Positions 1 to 8,651 of a stretch of 64,000 nt of DNA are shown piece after piece; the first letter of the stretch is position 1; each line of letters opens with the position of its first letter. Source of the stretch: Roseinatronobacter thiooxidans (lineage in GTDB: Bacteria > Pseudomonadota > Alphaproteobacteria > Rhodobacterales > Rhodobacteraceae). The stretch is taken from contig NZ_MEHT01000001.1 of assembly GCF_001870675.1 (NCBI RefSeq), positions 248,001 through 312,000 on the forward strand. The letters run 5' to 3'. The notes beneath the pieces are model-generated. The model was not told where the DNA came from. It made no database searches and saw only the letters and a list, made by a program, of their open reading frames with translations. Made by a program: the position numbers and the translations under genes.

Positions 1-55
1 CCCTTCGGTGCCAAAGCGTCTTACACATTTTCTTGCGAAAAATACTCGCGGGGGA

Positions 56-90
56 ACCCGGCCACAGGCCGGGTGGGGGCGGCAGCCCCC
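56..90. repeat. Double hairpin upstream of the first gene
   Basis: Two adjacent perfect inverted repeats are visible. ACCCGGCC (56-63) pairs with GGCCGGGT (67-74), and GGGGGC (75-80) pairs with GCCCCC (85-90); a short A-run follows. The preceding motif (TTGCGAAAAATACTC) followed by G/C-rich hairpins resembles intergenic palindromic elements I know from Rhodobacteraceae genomes. It could also be the terminator of a gene left of the window. The pairing is seen directly; the assignment is inferred. Confidence 0.5.
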
Positions 91-163
91 TGAAGAAAAA
101 ACTTGCGCAGCTCAATTGAATTCACTGCTCGACATTGCGCGGCGACACGCCATTTCTACACGC

Positions 164-1480
164 ATGGAAAAAGACCAAAATTTTCGCGCGCGGTCCGTCC
201 CTCAACATGCATTCGCGCGTAATCTGCGGATGGGCGGGGTTGCGGGGGGTATTCTTGGGGCCACGCTGGGGGGTGTGGCCTCGGAGTTGATGCGCGGGCG
301 CAGGCCCGATCTTGCGCATGCGGCCCTGACGCCTGCCAATGCCGTGCGGTTGGCGGGCGGGCTTGCGCATCTGCGCGGGGCGGCGATGAAGCTGGGGCAA
401 ATGCTGTCCATGGAAAACGGCTTTGCCCTGCCGCCCGAATTGACGGCCATTCTGGGCCAGTTGCAGGCAAATGCGCCTGCCATGCCGCCAAAGCAGTTGA
501 AAACTGTGCTGAATGCCGAATGGGGGCCGGATTGGCACAAGGAATTCGCCCGTTTTGACGTGCAGCCGCTTGCTGCTGCCTCCATCGGGCAGGTGCATCG
601 GGCGCGGTTGCGCGATGGCACTGATCTGGCGATCAAGGTGCAGTTTCCGGGTGTGGCGGGCAGTATTGACAGCGATATTGCAACGCTGGGCAGGCTGATG
701 CGCATGCCCGGCGTGCTGCCCAAAGGTCTGGACATTGCCCCCCTTCTGGCCGAGGCCCGCGCCCAGCTGCATGAAGAGGCCGATTATACCCGCGAAGCGG
801 CGGCGCTGGTGGATTTTGGAACAGCCTTGCATGGGGATGCGGTGTTTGCTGTTCCGCGTTTTCATGCGCCGCATAGCACAGCGCGCATTCTGGCGATGGA
901 TTTCATCGACAGCGCCCCGATCGAGGCTTTGGCCAATGCCCCCCAAGACACCCGCGATGCCCGCGTTGTGCAGCTTATAACGCTGGTCCTGCGCGAGATT
1001 TTTGATCTGGGGTTCATGCAGACGGACCCGAATTTTGCCAATTACCGGCTGGCCCCTGATGGCCGGATCGTCCTGCTGGATTTTGGCGCGACGCGCGCCA
1101 TTGCGCCGGATATCGCAGCGCGCTACCGCGCCTTGCTACGCGCCCTTCTGGCGCAGGATCGCGCCGCGATGTGGCAGCATATGCTGGATCTGGGGTATTT
1201 TGCCGCTGGCCAGCCAGAGGTGCGCCAAGCGTTGATTCTCGATCTGGCCATTCAGGCCAGCGCGCCCTTGCGCCAAGATGCGCCCTATGATTTCGCGCGC
1301 GCGACCCTGATCGAGGATTTGGCCCTTGCAGGCCGTGACTTGGGCGGCGCGAGAGAGTTCTGGCATGTGCCGCCTGCCGATCTGTTGTTCATGCATCGCA
1401 AGATCGGGGGCATGTTTTTGCTGGCCCAACGCTTGCGGGCACATGTGCATTTGCGCCCCTTGCTGGAGCGGTGGGTCTGA
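164..1480 (+). CDS. ABC1/AarF/UbiB family kinase-like protein
   Basis: A 438-aa member of the ABC1 (UbiB/COQ8/ADCK) atypical kinase family, which usually supports ubiquinone biosynthesis or lipid homeostasis through ATP hydrolysis. Visible family marks are the KxGQ motif (AMKLGQM), the Ala-rich nucleotide loop (AAASIGQVHRA), the VAIK-like lysine (LAIKVQFPG), the ExD region (EEADYTREA) and a DFG triplet (LLDFGATR). The usual HADPHPGN segment reads QTDPNFANY here, keeping D, P and the last N but losing the His. I chose the ATG at 164; the frame is open to position 8 but that part encodes repeat-like sequence. It stands alone and ends at a terminator shared with the RND operon. The ubiquinone role is a family inference. 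Confidence 0.85.
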   Translation: MEKDQNFRARSVPQHAFARNLRMGGVAGGILGATLGGVASELMRGRRPDLAHAALTPANAVRLAGGLAHLRGAAMKLGQMLSMENGFALPPELTAILGQLQANAPAMPPKQLKTVLNAEWGPDWHKEFARFDVQPLAAASIGQVHRARLRDGTDLAIKVQFPGVAGSIDSDIATLGRLMRMPGVLPKGLDIAPLLAEARAQLHEEADYTREAAALVDFGTALHGDAVFAVPRFHAPHSTARILAMDFIDSAPIEALANAPQDTRDARVVQLITLVLREIFDLGFMQTDPNFANYRLAPDGRIVLLDFGATRAIAPDIAARYRALLRALLAQDRAAMWQHMLDLGYFAAGQPEVRQALILDLAIQASAPLRQDAPYDFARATLIEDLALAGRDLGGAREFWHVPPADLLFMHRKIGGMFLLAQRLRAHVHLRPLLERWV

Positions 1481-1486
1481 CAGGAA

Positions 1487-1512
1487 ACCCCCCCGAACAG
1501 GGTTCGGGGGGT
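1487..1512. terminator. Bidirectional terminator between convergent genes
   Basis: CCCCCCGAAC (1489-1498) pairs with GTTCGGGGGG (1502-1511) around a three-base loop. It lies in the 47-bp gap between the convergent ABC1 gene and the RND pump gene. No long U-tract follows on either side, so efficiency is uncertain. Confidence 0.65.
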
Positions 1513-1527
1513 GTGGTGCAAGATGCG

Positions 1528-4500
1528 TTATTCCGCTGCGCGCAAAGGGGCTTCGGGTGGTAGCGGCTCGCCCAGTTGCAGGGGCAGTTGCACTTCTGCG
1601 GGTTCTGGTGGTGTGTCCCAGATCAGTTCTGTTCCGCGTAGGCCGCGCAGTTTCTTTTCCAGCGCATGGTCGCGGCGCGCCGCTGAATCGCGTGGCGAGA
1701 GGACCCGCACCAGCCCGAACACCCCGCGATAGGCCCCTTTTTCCACCCAGACCCGCAATGCCAGCAGCGCGGGCGTCAGCATAAGCGTCAGGACAGTTGC
1801 AACCCCCAGCCCGAACACCACCGCCGTGGCCAGTTGTTTCCACCACAGCGCTGTGGGGTTGTCGATGGAATAGCCGCCATTGGCAAAGTCGATGGACAGG
1901 CCCAGCATCATCGGGGTCAGGCCCGCCATTGTGGTGATGGTTGTCATCAGCACAGGGCGGATGCGCGCCTCGACCGTGCGGATGATCGCCTCGATCCTTG
2001 GCATGATGCGGGCATAGTTTTGATAGGTGTCAATCAGCACGATGTTGTTGTTCACCACGATGCCCGCCAACGCCACAATGCCTGTGCCGGTCATGATGAT
2101 GGAAAAGGTCTGATCCATGACGATCATCCCGATCAAAACCCCTGCCGAGGACAGCACAACCGCCAGCAGCACCAGCACCGAATTATAGAAGCTGTTGAAC
2201 TGCGTCAGCAGGATGACGAACATCAGCCCCAGCGCCGCGCTGAAGGCGACGGTCAGGAATTGCGTGCTTTCTTCCTGATCCTGCTGCTCGCCCGTCCATT
2301 GCCACCCGATAGAGGCGGGCAGCGGGTTTTCGCTTTCCAGCCAGCTGGTCAGCGCCTCGATCCGTTCGGTTGCTGTGATGGGCACCTGCCGCCAGCCGTT
2401 GCGTTCAATCTCGGCCAGTGTTTCGCGCACGCGCTGGTATTCGGGCGACCCTGTCGCGTGTTCGCGCGCCACCACGTCAGAGCGGGTCACGACGCGCATG
2501 GTTTCGCCCTCGCGGTTGACGATACGCACCATATCTGCCCGGACATCGGCCAGCACGTCATAATAGCGTTGCTGGTTCACACGGTCGATCTGGCCGCGCG
2601 CGGCGACTGTGGTGCTGGTGATGAAATTCGACAAGGGCACCAGCCCGAAATTGGTTTGCACCCGCAAGGTTTCCAGCGTGGATAGCAACCTGTCGCCTTC
2701 GGGCAGGCGGACGCGAATGTCGATTTCTTCTTCCGAGGTGTCGACCCGCATTGTGTCCAGCAGCAGCCCGCGCGTGACAAGCTGCACCATGCCGCCAATC
2801 GTGGCCACATCGGCGCCAAAGCGGCCTGCCATTTCGGTATCGACATTGATCTGCCAGTCGATGCCGGGAACGGGGCGGGTATCTTCCAGATCGAACAGGC
2901 CAGGAGTGTCTGAAAAGCGTGCGCGCACAGTCTCAACAGCCGCTTCAAGCTCGGCAAAGTCTTCGCCCGTCAGGCGCAAGTGCACAGGTTTCGCCCCCGC
3001 TGGCCCGCCAGAGGCGATCAGGAATTCGGCATAGATGCCCGGAAGCTGCGCAAACTCGGCCTCCAGCCGGTCAAGAATGGCTTGTCCGGTCAGATGCGGT
3101 TTGCCTTGTCGGTCGCGCCAATGTGCCAGCTCGAATTGGATCTGGCCAATCGCGTCGCGGGGCGGCCCTTGCCCTGCGGTGTTGGTGTTCAGCCCGCCAT
3201 CGCCCGCGAAAGCAAAGACCGAAGAAAGCCCTTCTTCTGCCAGTGCGATTTCTTCGACCTGCCGAACCAATTCGTCCTTTTGCGCCAGCGACAGGTTGCC
3301 GCGTGCGCGGACATAGATGATGCCCTGCTCTGGTTCGGTTTCGACAAAAAATTCAACGCCGCGATTGTTTTCGCCGTAATACTGGAACACGCCCATAACA
3401 AAGGCCACAACCGCCACAACCAGCACCACAGGCATGACTGGATTGCCGACGAACAGCTTGGCAATATAGCCTGCGGGGGAATACTGCCGCTCTGCCCGTA
3501 TGCGTTTGGGTTTGCGGGGGGGTGTGATGGCGGCGAAGCTGGTGGAAATGCCCATCGCGGCCAGCGCCATCAGCACAGCCCCCGGCAGCATTTGTGCCAG
3601 CGATTGCGCCGCTTGTGTGCCGCCTGTCAGCAGACCGGGGTTGAGCAGCATCAACCCGCCCAAGGCGAGCGCTGTAACAGATGCGCCCGCAACTGTCAGG
3701 CGCAAGATCAGGGGCAGGGGGCGCAGGGCATCGGTAAGATAGCCCAGTTTGCGCGCGATGCGCCCTGTGATCCCGCCCAGCACGGGCAGAAAGATCAGCG
3801 CGACCACAAGCGAGGCTGTCAGAACGAAAATCAGCGTGACAGGCAAAAGCCCCATGAATTCACCCGCGACACCGGGCCAGAACAGCATGGGCAGAAAGGC
3901 GCAAAGCGTGGTCGCGGTAGAAGCGATGACAGGCCAGAACATGCGCTTGGCGGCCTTGACATAGGCGTCCATCGGGCCGTCACCTTCGGCAAGGCGTTTG
4001 TCGGCATATTCCGTCACCACCACCGCGCCATCGACCAGCACGCCCACTGCCAGAATTAGCCCGAACATGACGATATTGGACACCGCCACATCCATCAGCC
4101 CCAGCAGGATGAAGCACAGCAGGAAGGATGTCGGAATGGCCAGCCCCACCAGCAGCGCCGAGCGCGCGCCAAGGGCGGCCAGCACCACGATCATAACCAG
4201 CGCGATGGCTGTCAGGACGGACCCTTCCAGCTGGGTGACCATCTCGCCCGTCTGGATGGAACTGTCGAGTGCGGGGGTAATGCGGATGGCGGCTTGTAAA
4301 TCTTCCGGCCAGGTGGCGCGCTCTGCCTCGATGGCTTCGCGCACCTGGGCGGTGGAATCGATGGCGTTGAAGCCTTTGCGCTTGACCACCTGAATGGCAA
4401 GGTTGGTTTCACCATTGAAGCGCGCGGTGCCTTCGCGGTCTGCAAATGTCAGCCGGATTTCTGCCAGATCGCCCAAAGTGACGATGGAATCGCCATTCAC

Positions 4501-5235
4501 CTTGACCGGCAGGCGATAAATATCTTCGGGCGTGTTGAAACTGGAAGGGACAGTGACCGCGAAGGCGCCAAGGTTGGTTTCAACCTCGCCCGCGGCAACA
4601 AGCTGGTTGTTTTGGGTGACAACGCGGATCAACTCGCCCGCTGTGACGTTATAGGCCTCCAGCCGCAACGGATCGATCAGCACCTCGACCATTTCATCGC
4701 GCGCGCCTGCGATTTCGGCTTCAAGGACAGAATCCAGCCCCTCGATCCGCGATTGCAGATCGCGGGTGGCGCGCAAAAGCGTGCGTTCCGATACATCGCC
4801 CGACACGGCCACGATGATGATGGGGAATTGCGAGAAGTTGATCTCGGAAATCGAGTAATTCTGTGCGCCTTCGGGAAAATTCCCTTCGGCGCGGCCCATC
4901 GCATCGCGGATGTCGGCCATTGTGGCGGTTTTATCCCAGCCGAATTCGAATTCCAGCACAGCGGCGGCAAACCCGTCGGCGGAAAAGGCGCTGATTGTTT
5001 TCAGCCCGTCCAGATCCGAAAGTTCGGCCTCGATAGGTTTGACCAGCATCGATTCGCCATCGACCGCCGAAATGCCGGGGAAAGGGACAGTGATGATGAC
5101 GGCGGGCACTTCGATATCCGGCTCGCCCTCTTTCGGGAGTGAGAAATAGGCCGCGGTGCCAGCACCCAGCACCATGACCAAAAGGGCCATGACCATGCGC
5201 GCATGGTTGGCCGCCCATGTGACGATGCCAATCAT
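1528..5235 (-). CDS. RND family efflux permease
   Basis: A 1235-aa inner-membrane proton-driven pump of the RND (AcrB/CzcA-like) superfamily, working with the adaptor encoded just upstream. It has the N-terminal TM1 segment, two large periplasmic loops, and the TM4 signature GVLVDGAVVV with one Asp where the hydrophobe pumps have two. The second repeat carries VNNNIVLIDTYQ. It is about 200 residues longer than typical AcrB. Much of the excess is an insertion at roughly residues 490-590 that contains extra hydrophobic stretches and a basic cytoplasmic segment (PPRKPKRIR). The start ATG overlaps the adaptor stop (ATGA), so the two are translationally coupled. The substrate is not deducible; the single TM4 Asp is also found in heavy-metal-type pumps. 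Confidence 0.9.
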   Translation of the reverse strand: MIGIVTWAANHARMVMALLVMVLGAGTAAYFSLPKEGEPDIEVPAVIITVPFPGISAVDGESMLVKPIEAELSDLDGLKTISAFSADGFAAAVLEFEFGWDKTATMADIRDAMGRAEGNFPEGAQNYSISEINFSQFPIIIVAVSGDVSERTLLRATRDLQSRIEGLDSVLEAEIAGARDEMVEVLIDPLRLEAYNVTAGELIRVVTQNNQLVAAGEVETNLGAFAVTVPSSFNTPEDIYRLPVKVNGDSIVTLGDLAEIRLTFADREGTARFNGETNLAIQVVKRKGFNAIDSTAQVREAIEAERATWPEDLQAAIRITPALDSSIQTGEMVTQLEGSVLTAIALVMIVVLAALGARSALLVGLAIPTSFLLCFILLGLMDVAVSNIVMFGLILAVGVLVDGAVVVTEYADKRLAEGDGPMDAYVKAAKRMFWPVIASTATTLCAFLPMLFWPGVAGEFMGLLPVTLIFVLTASLVVALIFLPVLGGITGRIARKLGYLTDALRPLPLILRLTVAGASVTALALGGLMLLNPGLLTGGTQAAQSLAQMLPGAVLMALAAMGISTSFAAITPPRKPKRIRAERQYSPAGYIAKLFVGNPVMPVVLVVAVVAFVMGVFQYYGENNRGVEFFVETEPEQGIIYVRARGNLSLAQKDELVRQVEEIALAEEGLSSVFAFAGDGGLNTNTAGQGPPRDAIGQIQFELAHWRDRQGKPHLTGQAILDRLEAEFAQLPGIYAEFLIASGGPAGAKPVHLRLTGEDFAELEAAVETVRARFSDTPGLFDLEDTRPVPGIDWQINVDTEMAGRFGADVATIGGMVQLVTRGLLLDTMRVDTSEEEIDIRVRLPEGDRLLSTLETLRVQTNFGLVPLSNFITSTTVAARGQIDRVNQQRYYDVLADVRADMVRIVNREGETMRVVTRSDVVAREHATGSPEYQRVRETLAEIERNGWRQVPITATERIEALTSWLESENPLPASIGWQWTGEQQDQEESTQFLTVAFSAALGLMFVILLTQFNSFYNSVLVLLAVVLSSAGVLIGMIVMDQTFSIIMTGTGIVALAGIVVNNNIVLIDTYQNYARIMPRIEAIIRTVEARIRPVLMTTITTMAGLTPMMLGLSIDFANGGYSIDNPTALWWKQLATAVVFGLGVATVLTLMLTPALLALRVWVEKGAYRGVFGLVRVLSPRDSAARRDHALEKKLRGLRGTELIWDTPPEPAEVQLPLQLGEPLPPEAPLRAAE

Positions 5236-6326
5236 TGTGCGGCCTGTGTGTTATCGGCCCAGGTGACCTGCACGCGCGCACCTTCGCGGGTGAATTCCTG
5301 CCCGACAATGATGGCGGCAATTTCGTCCGGCAGGCCCGCAAGCCAGATACCCTCGGCGCTGTCGCGCAGAATTTGGGCGGGGGCAAAGCTGACATGGCCT
5401 TCGTCATCGACCAGACGCAGGCCCAACTCGCCTGCGTCATTCAGGGTCAGGGCCGACCCCGGCAACAGATGGCCGCTTTGGTCTTGTGCCTGAATGATGA
5501 TGTCGGCGCTTTGCCCGTCACGAATGCGGCCATCGGGGTTCGGGATTGTCACCTCTATGCGGAAAGTGCGGGTTTGCGCATCGGCAGATCGGGCGATGAA
5601 GCTGACGCTGCCCAGCACCTCGCGCCCAGAGGCCAGTTGCGCCCCTGCCGGTGCGTTTTGTTCCAGACGGTCGATCTGCGCTTCGGTGGCGAAGCCCACC
5701 AGCTTGATGGGGTCCAGCTGGATTAGCGTGGCACATAGCGCGCCGGGTTGCAGCAAGCTGCCCAGTTCTGCCGTGTCGGTTTCAAGAATGCCATCGAAAG
5801 GGGCATGCATGACCAGCCGCGCCATTTCTTCTACGGCGCGGTCTACACCGGCCTGTGCGGCTTGCAGCGCGGCGCGGGCATTGGCCAGCCGCACTTCGGT
5901 GGAAAACCCGCTATCTGACAGGCCCGAGGCGGCGCGGAAACTGATTTCCGCCTCGCTTAGCCGCGCCTGCGCTTCGTCAAGGGCGGCTTTGCGCACGCCG
6001 GGGGCCACTTCGCACAGCCTGTCACCTGCCTGAACACTTGCGCCACGGCGCAAGGGGTCAGACACAACCAGACCGGCAGTTTCCGAGCGGATCTCGACCT
6101 GTCGCATGGCCTCTGTCCGGCCCCGCAAAACGACCGTGCTTGCCACTGGCTGCGCAACAGAGCGTTGCGCCAGCACACGCACGCGCGCAGGCTCTGGCGT
6201 GTCAGATTGCTCTTGAACCTCGTCCGCCATGACGCCTGCAAAACCAAGCAGGGCATCACGTTCCATAATGGTCAGGTACAAAACAACGGTCACGACAAGT
6301 GCTGTGACCAGTGGAAAAACGCGCAT
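5232..6326 (-). CDS. RND efflux periplasmic adaptor (HlyD/MFP family)
   Basis: A 364-aa membrane-fusion protein linking the RND pump to an outer-membrane channel; no TolC-type gene is in the window. An N-terminal anchor (residues 4-22, VFPLVTALVVTVVLYLTIM) is followed by a biotinyl-lipoyl-like half domain (SETAGLVVSDPLRRGASVQAGD), an alpha-helical hairpin rich in Ala, Glu and Arg, the second lipoyl half (VMHAPFDGILE) and beta-barrel segments. I chose the ATG at 6326 because GGAG lies 8 bases upstream; a GTG at 6335 is also in frame. It is first in a two-gene operon and lies downstream of a perfect palindrome. Confidence 0.9.
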   Translation of the reverse strand: MRVFPLVTALVVTVVLYLTIMERDALLGFAGVMADEVQEQSDTPEPARVRVLAQRSVAQPVASTVVLRGRTEAMRQVEIRSETAGLVVSDPLRRGASVQAGDRLCEVAPGVRKAALDEAQARLSEAEISFRAASGLSDSGFSTEVRLANARAALQAAQAGVDRAVEEMARLVMHAPFDGILETDTAELGSLLQPGALCATLIQLDPIKLVGFATEAQIDRLEQNAPAGAQLASGREVLGSVSFIARSADAQTRTFRIEVTIPNPDGRIRDGQSADIIIQAQDQSGHLLPGSALTLNDAGELGLRLVDDEGHVSFAPAQILRDSAEGIWLAGLPDEIAAIIVGQEFTREGARVQVTWADNTQAAQ

Positions 6327-6372
6327 ACGCAACACTCCGATCGATTATAAGGCGAAATCTAGCTTAAATACG

Positions 6373-6390
6373 CTGAACTGACCAGTTCAG
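6373..6390. promoter_or_regulatory. Palindromic operator upstream of the RND operon
   Basis: CTGAACTG-AC-CAGTTCAG is a perfect 8+8 inverted repeat, centred about 55 bp upstream of the adaptor start. Its length, spacing and place before an efflux operon fit a TetR/AcrR-type repressor site. No such regulator is encoded in the window. A TATAAT hexamer on the minus strand (within 6345-6354) lies between the palindrome and the start codon. Confidence 0.6.
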
Positions 6391-6544
6391 ATTGGTTTGC
6401 ACATGCAGAAAAACAAGTCTCTGCCTTGTGTTCACGACAAGGTTTTTGCAGACGCCCGCTTGTGCGGGGTGATTCTGTGCAGGCAGGGCTTGGCAATATG
6501 CGGTGCTTCGCGGTAAGAGGGGCAGAGTTTTACAGAGGTGGCGT

Positions 6545-7195
6545 GTGAGCAATCCTGACAGTTTTTTCAACGAGGTGACAGAAGAACTGCGCCGCGACCG
6601 CATGATCGGCTATCTGCGCAAGTATGGCTGGATTGCGGTTCTGGCGGTGTTGCTGATCGTTGGCGGCACCGGCTGGAACGAATGGCGCAAGGCCACAGAC
6701 CGCGCCAATGCCGAAGCCTTTGGCGATGCGGTTCTGGCGGCGCTGGAAAATAACGAGCCTTCGGAACGGGTTAGCGCCCTTGCCCAGATTGACACAACAG
6801 GCGCGCAAGCGGGGCTGATTCAACTGCTGAGCGCGGGCGAATTGATGGAAACCGACCGCGCTGCCGCGCTGGCGGCACTGGCGGCCGCGTCGGAGGATAC
6901 AGCGCTTCCGGACGCTTACCGGCAGCTTGCCGCGTTGAAGCGGGTGATCGCGGGGGGCAGTGACATACCGCTGGCAGAGCGCGAGGCGCTGCTTGCGGGC
7001 CTGTCGCAACCGGGCCAGCCGCTGCGCCCGATGGCGCTGGAACAAACGGCGCTTTTGCAACTGGAACAGGGAAATCCTGAAACAGCCATTGAAATAATGA
7101 CGGACTTGTTGTCTCAATCAGATGTGACGGACACATTGCGCCGTAGGGTCACGCAGCTTGTTGTCGCCTTGGGTGGTGACGTCGCGTCACGCTAA
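6545..7195 (+). CDS. YfgM-like TPR ancillary protein of the SecYEG/BAM region
   Basis: A 216-aa bitopic membrane protein of the YfgM/TPR_21 type. A short cytoplasmic N-terminus (SNPDSFFNEVTEELRRDR) precedes one TM helix at about residues 25-43 (YGWIAVLAVLLIVGGTGW). A periplasmic alpha-helical repeat region follows. E. coli YfgM sits at the SecYEG translocon and helps periplasmic chaperone handover. The family call is supported by gene order: yfgM-bamB-der is conserved in many proteobacteria and is seen here. I chose the GTG at 6545 because the conserved SNPDSFFxEV start follows it directly; upstream codons encode an Arg-rich stretch unlike the family. Confidence 0.75.
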   Translation: MSNPDSFFNEVTEELRRDRMIGYLRKYGWIAVLAVLLIVGGTGWNEWRKATDRANAEAFGDAVLAALENNEPSERVSALAQIDTTGAQAGLIQLLSAGELMETDRAAALAALAAASEDTALPDAYRQLAALKRVIAGGSDIPLAEREALLAGLSQPGQPLRPMALEQTALLQLEQGNPETAIEIMTDLLSQSDVTDTLRRRVTQLVVALGGDVASR

Positions 7196-7261
7196 GGTGC
7201 CGCCTGTGTGGCGGATAGTTTTGCAAACCCCGACCGTGCCGGGCTGGAGCGATAGGAGCAT

Positions 7262-8578
7262 ATGGTGAAACTCTGGACCTGCGCGAGCCTGCTTGCATTG
7301 ACAGCATTTATTGCCGCCTGTGACCGTGGATTTGTTCTGGAGGGCGAGCGTTTTGCCCTGCGTGCCCCGTTTTCCGAAAATGCGGGCGAAGCACCTGACA
7401 ACCGCGCATTGCCCATATCGCTGCCCGCAAGTGCTGCGAATGCGGAATGGACGCATCGTCTCGGCTCTCCCTCAACGCGGATCACGCATCCCGCACTTGG
7501 GGGGGCATTGCAACAGGCGTGGTCGGTGCCGATCGGGCAGGGCGATGGCCGCCGCCACCGCATTACCGCCGAACCTGTGGCAAGTGGCGGGCTGGTCTAT
7601 ACGCTGGACAGCCGCGCGCAGGTCACGGCTGTGACCAGCGCGGGCGCGGTTGCATGGACGCGCGATCTGACACCTGATTTCACACGCAGCGCCGATTCCG
7701 CCTCGGGCGGTGGGTTGGCGATTGCGGATGGCAAACTGTTCGTAACCTCTGCCTTTGGCATGCTGTGGGCGCTGGATCTGGCAACCGGCGCAGAGGTTTG
7801 GTCCAAACGCTTTGATGCGCCGCTGACAGCGGCCCCGACCATTGCGGGCGGTGCCTTGTATGTGGTGGCCAGTGACAGCACCGCCTGGGCGCTGGATGCG
7901 GCAACCGGCCAGACCGACTGGCAGCTTGCGGGCGCGCCGTCGCCTTCGTCCATGGTGGGGGGGGCGGCCCCTGCGGTAACGGGTGAATTGGTGTTGTTCC
8001 CCACATCGGCGGGCGAATTGATCGCCGCGCGCCGCGATACCGGCCAGATTGTGTGGCGCCGTGCTGTGGCGGGCACGCGCATTGGTGTGGCCTATGCCTC
8101 GGTCACGGATGTGACGGGTGATCCTGTGGTACAGGGTGATGTTGTTTATGTCGGCAACCAGTCTGGCCGCGTCATGGCGTTGAATCGCAGTGACGGGCGC
8201 ATTATCTGGACAGCAGATGAAGCAGCTTATGGCCCTGTCTGGCCTGTTGGCGGGTCGGTTTTCCTGATGTCGGATCGCAACCGCCTTGTGCGGCTGGATG
8301 CGGGCACGGGTGAATTTATCTGGGCCGAGTCGCTGCCGTTGTTTACGGAAACACGCGAACGCAGGCGGGCGGGGATTTTCCCGCATTATGGCCCCGTTCT
8401 GGCGGGTGGCCGGTTGATTGTCGGGTCGGGGGATGGTGCGTTGCGCAGTTTTGACCCTGCCTCGGGCGCGCTTGTCGCGGAAACAGAGCTGCGTTCCGGC
8501 GCAGCTATCGCGCCGATTGTTGTGGGGGGCACGCTGTATGTTGTGTCACGCGATGGTCGGCTGACGGCCTATCGTTAA
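7262..8578 (+). CDS. bamB: Outer membrane protein assembly factor BamB
   Basis: A 438-aa lipoprotein subunit of the BAM complex that inserts beta-barrel proteins into the outer membrane. A signal peptide ends in a lipobox (FIAAC; lipidated Cys at residue 20). The rest is a beta-propeller of PQQ-like repeats, recognisable by recurring AxDxxTGxxxW motifs such as LWALDLATGAEVW, AWALDAATGQTDW and VRLDAGTGEFIW. It lies between the YfgM-like gene and der, the usual proteobacterial order. A strong hairpin lies after the stop codon. Confidence 0.93.
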   Translation: MVKLWTCASLLALTAFIAACDRGFVLEGERFALRAPFSENAGEAPDNRALPISLPASAANAEWTHRLGSPSTRITHPALGGALQQAWSVPIGQGDGRRHRITAEPVASGGLVYTLDSRAQVTAVTSAGAVAWTRDLTPDFTRSADSASGGGLAIADGKLFVTSAFGMLWALDLATGAEVWSKRFDAPLTAAPTIAGGALYVVASDSTAWALDAATGQTDWQLAGAPSPSSMVGGAAPAVTGELVLFPTSAGELIAARRDTGQIVWRRAVAGTRIGVAYASVTDVTGDPVVQGDVVYVGNQSGRVMALNRSDGRIIWTADEAAYGPVWPVGGSVFLMSDRNRLVRLDAGTGEFIWAESLPLFTETRERRRAGIFPHYGPVLAGGRLIVGSGDGALRSFDPASGALVAETELRSGAAIAPIVVGGTLYVVSRDGRLTAYR

Positions 8579-8603
8579 GGGCCAAAAACAGGTATTGGAA
8601 CTG

Positions 8604-8629
8604 CATGGCCCCTGCGTGGGGCCATGTTT
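8604..8629 (+). terminator. Hairpin between bamB and der
   Basis: CATGGCCCC (8604-8612) pairs perfectly with GGGGCCATG (8618-8626) around TGCGT, followed by TTT. It lies in the 73-bp bamB-der gap. The short U-tract suggests a weak terminator or attenuator, so der may still be partly co-transcribed. Confidence 0.55.
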
Positions 8630-8651
8630 GCGTTCAGGAGCATGAAGAGAC

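Noticed and set aside
1834-4059. Long plus-strand open frames inside the RND pump gene
   Set aside because: They are His/Gln-rich antisense shadows of a well-supported pump gene.
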